From NCBI GenBank assembly GCA_022614795.1, contig JAKEHX010000434.1, positions 1 through 6,329 on the forward strand: DNA of 6,329 nucleotides, in the 5' to 3' direction. The stretch is from Planctomycetaceae bacterium (GTDB lineage: Bacteria; Planctomycetota; Planctomycetia; Pirellulales; Pirellulaceae). Of this stretch, positions 6,103-6,329 are shown piece after piece. The notes under the pieces were generated by a model that did no database searches, was not told the DNA's origin, and saw only the letters and a program-made list of their open reading frames with translations. Numbering within the stretch: the first letter of the stretch is position 1; every line of letters starts with the position of its first letter. The position numbers and the translations under genes were made by a program.

Positions 6103-6130
6103 ATGTCGAATGTCGAAAGTCAAATGACGA
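6103..6130. repeat. Four-copy 7-base tandem repeat directly upstream of manA
   Basis: Read on the plus strand, the heptamers are ATGTCGA, ATGTCGA, AAGTCAA and ATGACGA: two identical copies and two diverged ones. The repeat begins 5 bases upstream of the manA start codon and covers where a ribosome binding site would lie. Similar short repeats are found between genes in several bacterial groups and often yield spurious peptides such as RHLTFDIRHF, as here. Confidence 0.5.
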
Positions 6131-6183
6131 ATGCGGGGCAGCTCACGATCGAAATTACCAGCGCCCCCGTCCTTCGTCATTTG
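6121..6183. repeat. 11-base perfect inverted repeat upstream of manA
   Basis: CAAATGACGAA (6121-6131) is repeated in inverted form as TTCGTCATTTG (6173-6183), with 41 bases between. The left arm overlaps the end of the heptamer repeat. This could be a hairpin in the manA leader, a decayed dispersed repeat, or two heptamer-type repeats in opposite orientation. No transposase is nearby. Confidence 0.5.
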
Positions 6184-6329
6184 CTGTACTATCGGAGATT
6201 GCTTGACCCCATCCACCTCGCGTGGTTGGTGAAAATGATGGCGCGCTAAGGAACACTTCAATCTGTCCCATTTTCTCTTTTCCAGCCGGTCGCCGCGCCG
6301 CGGCGCCCGGCGGGTCAAGTAGGCGGGGG
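6184..6329. other. Right-edge non-coding sequence without a recognisable gene
   Basis: No convincing reading frame, RNA gene or promoter is visible. A plus-strand pyrimidine-rich stretch (about 6264-6284) is followed by very GC-rich sequence containing the 12-base palindrome GCGCCGCGGCGC (6295-6306). The stretch probably belongs to the spacer between manA and its unseen upstream neighbour. Confidence 0.4.

Noticed and set aside
5288..6127. A 279-codon plus-strand frame opposite manA
   Set aside because: It is antisense to a complete mannose-6-phosphate isomerase with all zinc ligands and shows no recognisable domain.
6295..6306. 12-base perfect palindrome GCGCCGCGGCGC
   Set aside because: It lies in nearly pure G+C sequence where such palindromes are expected by chance, with no associated element.
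6064..6318. An 84-codon minus-strand frame upstream of manA
   Set aside because: It consists largely of translated short repeats (RHLTFDIRHF) and GC-rich spacer and overlaps the manA start.

Overview
The window is high-GC bacterial DNA with seven protein-coding genes and no RNA genes that I can see. The gene style suggests a planctomycete, probably of the Pirellulales group. Supporting signs are small secreted proteins rich in Pro, Ala, Gln and Tyr, weak or absent Shine-Dalgarno sites, a Tat-exported peptidase beside a C1 peptidase, and a small lipoprotein of a type I associate with planctomycetes. The taxonomic call is inference from style, not from a marker gene.

Layout. Positions 1-251 (minus strand) hold the start of a small secreted protein that runs off the left edge. 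A 240-base divergent spacer follows. Four plus-strand genes come next: a Tat-exported astacin-like zinc metallopeptidase (492-1817), a papain-fold C1 peptidase (1845-2795), a His-rich secreted protein with a C-terminal coiled coil (2991-3572), and a Pro-rich secreted protein with a duplicated Cys motif and a coiled coil (3739-4656). Two minus-strand genes converge on them: a small lipoprotein (4706-4969) and, upstream of it, a class I mannose-6-phosphate isomerase, manA (5132-6097). The last 230 bases contain no convincing gene. They hold a heptamer tandem repeat directly in front of manA and an 11-base inverted repeat.

How the genes relate. The two peptidases are 27 bases apart and very likely co-transcribed. 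They share one reading frame, separated by a single TAG and nine sense codons. The His-rich and Pro-rich proteins downstream, the partial protein at the left edge and the lipoprotein all look exported, so most of the window encodes envelope or extracellular proteins. manA is a housekeeping sugar-phosphate gene with no clear tie to the rest. I see no defence system, mobile element, CRISPR array or biosynthetic cluster. The least ordinary points are the in-frame protease pair, the basic histone-like tail on the C1 peptidase, and the two secreted proteins with unusual Cys/His motifs.
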